Shown here one piece after another: positions 60,536-64,000 of a stretch of 64,000 nt of DNA. The DNA is from Bacteroides sp. An322. GTDB taxonomy: Bacteria > Bacteroidota > Bacteroidia > Bacteroidales > Bacteroidaceae. The position numbers and the translations under genes were made by a program. The notes beneath the pieces were generated by a model. The model made no database searches. It saw nothing but the letters and a program-made list of their open reading frames with translations, and was not told where the DNA came from. How positions within the stretch are numbered: the stretch's first letter is position 1; every line of letters begins with the position of its first letter. The stretch is from contig NZ_NFIN01000003.1 in assembly GCF_002161765.1 (NCBI RefSeq), forward strand, positions 142,220-206,219. Direction: 5' to 3'.

Positions 60536-61908
60536 TCTATAATTTGCCAATATCCTTGTTTCCTGCCTCCTATACGTTTCAGTAAGCCAAGCTCTTGAAG
60601 CCGGGAAAGATTATGAATGACACCTCCCATTGTCGCATCAGGAATCTTCTCACATAATTCTTTTCGTGTGGCATTAGGGTGTTCATTCAGATAGACTAAT
60701 ATGGCTCGTTGTTGCTCCGTTAGCTTTTGTATGGTCTTTTGTATGGTCTTTTGTATGGTTTGTTGAGTAGTGTTTTGGTCGCTTTTGGTAGTCGCTCTTT
60801 CTGGATATTCAAACTTAAAAATCGTCCATATTCCCGAAACATCATAGCGGAACTCCGGCGTGGAGAATCCGTCATTCTTACAAGCTGTGATGATGCGTTC
60901 AATGCCGCGTCCCCATGCCTCAATCTCGCCTGCACGGAAGAAGGTGTTGGCAATATCCGGATTGTAAGGCATACTACGATGTGAAGACAATAAGGTTTCC
61001 ACCGTCCATCCTTCGGGTAATACCCCACCATTTATTATTTCCAACTTGTTCTCATACACACGGATTTGGATGGGAGAAGGTTCTGCATAGTCTTTGTTAA
61101 TGCAAGCATTCAATAGCGCCTCACGCACTGCCTCACGAGGTATAGGAAGTGTTTCTATCCGTTGGATGCCTTCGTAAGTAATGATGGCTTTCATGTACTT
61201 GGTACACAGCAAGTCCATCAGTTTCACAATTTGCTGGAACAGATTACCATGCACTTCGTCCTGATACACCAAATCCATGCCTTCACGGAAAAAGCCGACC
61301 TTTACAAACGCTCCAGTCACATACTTTTCCGGGTCGGGATGGAACAACAAGGCGGCAGCACGCTTCAGATAACTGCCCTCATAAAGCCGGAGCTTCTCCA
61401 ACAAACCGTGATTGTCGTCCATCAAGTCCGCTTCCTCCATTCGTCCGCTCCGCTTGGCATACTTACGGAACAAATTAAACGTAGCATTGTCCAAGTCCTC
61501 TGCTTTCAGATAAGGCACAGGCACACCGTCCCAAGTCTTGCCCTGCTTGCGAAGCATGAAGCGGTCAAGTGCCGCCCCTTTCAATTCCTGATTGGTTGCA
61601 CCGCTCCGTTGGTAATACTTTCCACGGAAACTGACGGGATAAGGATAAGCCTCCGTCACAATCTCCAGATAGGACTTTCCATCTTTCTCTTTCAGATTGA
61701 CATCCACCAAGATACCCATCATGTCGCGCACCTTATTCGGAATGTCCTCCATCAACTTCTTGGCATCCTGCACACCGCACACCTCGCCATCATCCTTTAC
61801 GCCCACGTAAAGGACACCGCCTTGTGCATTAGCAAAACCACAAATCCATTTCTGGTATTCGTCGCGCCAAGATTCTTTGAATTCTATGTTTTGGGATTCG
61901 GTTGGCAT
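60532..61908 (-). CDS. AlbA_2/Schlafen-type ATP-binding protein
   Basis: A 458-residue protein. The N-terminal AlbA_2 (Schlafen AlbA) domain spans about 1-130 (NIEFKESW, ICGFANAQGGVLYVGVKDDG). A middle GHKL-like ATPase domain (HATPase_c_4) covers about 245-375 (REALLNACINKDYAEP, then RGIERI). A TIQK tandem repeat (about 388-400) leads to a C-terminal winged helix. The family is often a transcription regulator or defence-related. It starts 8 bases after the ATPase gene stop, so it is the last gene of a three-gene operon. Confidence 0.88.
   Translation of the reverse strand: MPTESQNIEFKESWRDEYQKWICGFANAQGGVLYVGVKDDGEVCGVQDAKKLMEDIPNKVRDMMGILVDVNLKEKDGKSYLEIVTEAYPYPVSFRGKYYQRSGATNQELKGAALDRFMLRKQGKTWDGVPVPYLKAEDLDNATFNLFRKYAKRSGRMEEADLMDDNHGLLEKLRLYEGSYLKRAAALLFHPDPEKYVTGAFVKVGFFREGMDLVYQDEVHGNLFQQIVKLMDLLCTKYMKAIITYEGIQRIETLPIPREAVREALLNACINKDYAEPSPIQIRVYENKLEIINGGVLPEGWTVETLLSSHRSMPYNPDIANTFFRAGEIEAWGRGIERIITACKNDGFSTPEFRYDVSGIWTIFKFEYPERATTKSDQNTTQQTIQKTIQKTIQKLTEQQRAILVYLNEHPNATRKELCEKIPDATMGGVIHNLSRLQELGLLKRIGGRKQGYWQIIE
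60723..60765. repeat. 12-bp tandem repeat inside the AlbA_2 gene
   Basis: TTTTGTATGGTC (plus strand) repeats about three times and encodes TIQK units in the minus-strand gene. Copy number could vary without changing the frame, because the unit is 12 bases. Confidence 0.65.
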
Positions 61909-61916
61909 ATAATGGT

Positions 61917-63854
61917 CTAAATTTTTACGCTAATTCTAAGTAAATCAATGTTTCCCATAAATTCAAGCAAAGAAATACCGTCTACCTTACAATTTTCAAT
62001 AAACATCTTCTGCGTTATATTAAGCGGAACTTTATTAATCATATTGTCAATAAAATTAGTTAGTTTAGGAGTGGCTACTATCAAAGGGTTTTCTAAATCT
62101 CGTTTCTTCAATTCAAAATTCCAGTATTCTACTCCATTATACTCCCACTTTATATTTTTGCATTTAGGAATCTTAGCGACAATATGCTCTCCTTCAATAA
62201 TAACTAAATCATCATCAAGAATGAAACTACAATTATAATTTTCTTTTGGATGTTGAAATACAAGTGTTTTCCCTTGTTCAAGAATCAATTGTTTTTCTAT
62301 TTTAGATAATCCGCAAATGTAATTGGTAAGTTTAAAGATTTCATCTAATTCTAATTTATATATAGGATTTACTAAACGCTGAAAATGAGCAGCTGGATTT
62401 AGAATCAGAAGTTTAGACGCACTAAATATTTTTTGCATTTCTCTATCGATTGGAGTGCCATTATGAGCATAAAACTTTATAAATTTATCCCACAATGTTT
62501 GTAATTCAAGAAATCCCCCATCAGCTCGAGTTTTAAGTTCAAAAGGTAACCTTTCTCCAATATTTTGTTCCAATGTTTTTCGGAAATAAATCGCTGAAGT
62601 TTCATAATCACCTAATTCATAAAAGTATTTAGCCTTAGACAAATAGTCACAACTATCATCTAAAACCAGAGGTCGTTTTTCTGTATGCTTATATGAAATA
62701 CGCTTAAATGTCCACTCAGAAGATTTCCCTTTTTGAGTAATAATATGAGCTACATAATTATAGAATGTCTTGTCGTGGGTAAACAGATAAATTTTGTATC
62801 TATCTGAGATATTCAACAAAAAAGTTACAACTTTAGCTCGATTACTCATATCAAGACTGATAAGCATATCATCCAATGCCATAAATCTACCATTAGCTGC
62901 TGCTATAATGTCTAATAAAGAAAAACGAATTGATAATGCTATCGCTGTAAGCCTTGCTTCATTAAAATGTGTTTGAGGTTTTCCTATAGGTTGATATGTA
63001 CCATTTATTTCTTCTTCGATCTTAAGAATGATTGATGGTTGCAAAATTTCGTAGCCACTACTTATTTGTTTAAGTTGCCAACCTCCAGCTTTATTGACAA
63101 GTTGATAACGATAGTCACATCTTAACCAATAAGATTTATTAGGCAAGGGTACCTTATCACGATTATCATCAAACTCTAATACAATTTTAAGACTCCGTTC
63201 ATTTTCGTTTCGAAAGTTCTTATTGTATATTTCTGAAACGATTGAGTTAATCTGATTAATAATATGTTGTACCTCCAAATTAAATCTCTCGATCCTTTTT
63301 TTGTATGAATCTTCCAATAGATTACTTTTTCCGTGACGTTGAATACCTTTCATTACGTCATCATAAATAGTCCCAATATATTCTGCATTATCCTGGGTCA
63401 AAACAAAGGGCAATATGTCTTTTATAAAAATAGGAAACAAATCAATGTATTCCGAATTACGAAAACTAAAAGCACGAAACAAAAATTTGTGGTTGATAAA
63501 CACACATTCAGCATTCATATCCCTTAATGGAGATATCGGTTGGTGGGGGATTTCCTCGTATCCATTTTGGGACAAACGATATTTTGTCTCGCTTCCTTCG
63601 AGTTCAATCTCTATATATGGTTCTGCAGTTGTGGTATCCTTATTTACTATACTTTCAGTGGAATCCTTATCAAAATAGATTGCTCCTTTATCATGGTATT
63701 GACTTTGTAAAAGTGCATGTAAAGCGTAGTAAATAGAAGATTTTCCACTTCCATTTTCACCGTACATGAGTAGATTCTTCCCATTAAGAACTAACTCAAA
63801 TTCTTTTGGAAAGGCTTTAAAGCCGTTTATTCTTATTTTTGATATTGCTGTCAT
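61917..63854 (-). CDS. RecF/ABC-type AAA ATPase with a long C-terminal domain
   Basis: A 645-residue ATPase with Walker A GENGSGKSS (32-40), an ABC signature-like segment HFNEARLTAIALS (297-309), Walker B with Asp328/Asp329 and the H-loop His360 (LFTHDKTF). A short coiled coil (about 180-215) links the ATPase halves. The C-terminal 270 residues (about 375-645) match no domain I can name. It is AT-richer than the AlbA_2 gene. It follows the upstream gene by one base and ends 8 bases before the AlbA_2 gene. Family and position suggest anti-phage or DNA-repair work; this is inference. Confidence 0.85.
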   Translation of the reverse strand: MTAISKIRINGFKAFPKEFELVLNGKNLLMYGENGSGKSSIYYALHALLQSQYHDKGAIYFDKDSTESIVNKDTTTAEPYIEIELEGSETKYRLSQNGYEEIPHQPISPLRDMNAECVFINHKFLFRAFSFRNSEYIDLFPIFIKDILPFVLTQDNAEYIGTIYDDVMKGIQRHGKSNLLEDSYKKRIERFNLEVQHIINQINSIVSEIYNKNFRNENERSLKIVLEFDDNRDKVPLPNKSYWLRCDYRYQLVNKAGGWQLKQISSGYEILQPSIILKIEEEINGTYQPIGKPQTHFNEARLTAIALSIRFSLLDIIAAANGRFMALDDMLISLDMSNRAKVVTFLLNISDRYKIYLFTHDKTFYNYVAHIITQKGKSSEWTFKRISYKHTEKRPLVLDDSCDYLSKAKYFYELGDYETSAIYFRKTLEQNIGERLPFELKTRADGGFLELQTLWDKFIKFYAHNGTPIDREMQKIFSASKLLILNPAAHFQRLVNPIYKLELDEIFKLTNYICGLSKIEKQLILEQGKTLVFQHPKENYNCSFILDDDLVIIEGEHIVAKIPKCKNIKWEYNGVEYWNFELKKRDLENPLIVATPKLTNFIDNMINKVPLNITQKMFIENCKVDGISLLEFMGNIDLLRISVKI

Positions 63855-63855
63855 A

Positions 63856-64000
63856 TTAATGTTGTATTATCGGTTTCAAAATCTCAGGACTACGCGAAAC
63901 AAAAAGTTTTAAGCGTGTTCTTACTGGATTATCTGTCATAAATATGCTACTGTGTACTGCTATGATTGTATTAATTACATCATCTTCCTTGAGATCTTTT
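63856..64000 (-). CDS. C-terminal end of an unidentified gene, cut by the window edge
   Basis: On the minus strand, 47 codons are open to the right edge and end in TAA at 63856-63858. The visible protein part ends in FVSRSPEILKPIIQH, and includes DDVINTIIAVHSS and NPVRTRLKLF. No family is recognised. It precedes the ATPase gene by one base, so the three genes form an operon. Its identity will decide how the cassette is classified. Confidence 0.75.
   Translation of the reverse strand, partial: KDLKEDDVINTIIAVHSSIFMTDNPVRTRLKLFVSRSPEILKPIIQH

Overview
The window is chromosomal DNA from a member of the order Bacteroidales, most likely Bacteroidaceae (Bacteroides or Phocaeicola-like). The evidence is the Bacteroides-type promoters (a TTG/TTTG -33 box and a TAnnTTTG -7 box), a complete Bat (Bacteroides aerotolerance) operon, a fimbrillin-type surface protein, DUF4295 after ribosomal protein L33, HU-CCDC81/SPOR and HU/LysM membrane proteins, and a two-subunit PyrK/PyrD enzyme. 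The species cannot be fixed from the sequence alone.

Layout. 1-5.1 kb: the end of an alpha-oxoamine synthase-like gene, a DUF2148 protein, a Cof-type phosphatase, an N-terminally truncated fimbrillin/PI-PLC-like protein, an MgtC-like protein and a DUF2582 protein. 5.4-12.2 kb: a housekeeping run of map, tsaD, cinA-like, rpmB, rpmG, DUF4295, ftsY, rimO and two HU-family genes. 12.3-21.6 kb: the Bat operon (MoxR, DUF58, a membrane protein, BatA-E) and a PAP2 phosphatase. 21.7-32.4 kb: a small DNA-binding protein, a Usp protein, a TPR protein with gyrA (minus strand), then clpC and htpG. 32.5-38.4 kb: a patatin/outer-membrane barrel protein, three tRNA-Arg(ACG) genes, a lipoprotein, an HU/SPOR membrane protein, an FHA protein and a cysteine-less thioredoxin-fold protein. 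38.8-43.9 kb: serB, a DEAD-box helicase, trmD and pyrK-pyrD. 44-49.4 kb: an XRE regulator with a long operator-like region, an O-acetyltransferase, holA, a lone HsdR-N nuclease-like protein, a zinc-ribbon coiled-coil protein and a Nif3-family protein. 49.7-60.3 kb: proS, a DUF6057-like membrane protein, glgB with YhcH and DUF2461 genes, and kdsB, M16-like, MORN and IMPase genes, then a short HPPK-like protein. 60.5-64 kb: an accessory, defence-like operon of an AlbA_2/Schlafen-type protein, an ABC/RecF-type ATPase and the tail of a third gene.

Most of the window is conserved core genome: translation and protein maturation, DNA topology, proteostasis, envelope biogenesis and pyrimidine, serine and glycogen metabolism. 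The parts least explained by known families are the three-gene cassette at the right edge, the approximately 680-bp region of repeated TACAAATGTA sites beside the XRE gene, a 22-bp periodic repeat found in three separate intergenic regions, and two different proteins that join an HU-like DNA-binding domain through one membrane segment to a peptidoglycan-binding domain. Promoters, terminators and repeats were read by eye. Gene functions come from recognising protein families and motifs, not from database searches.
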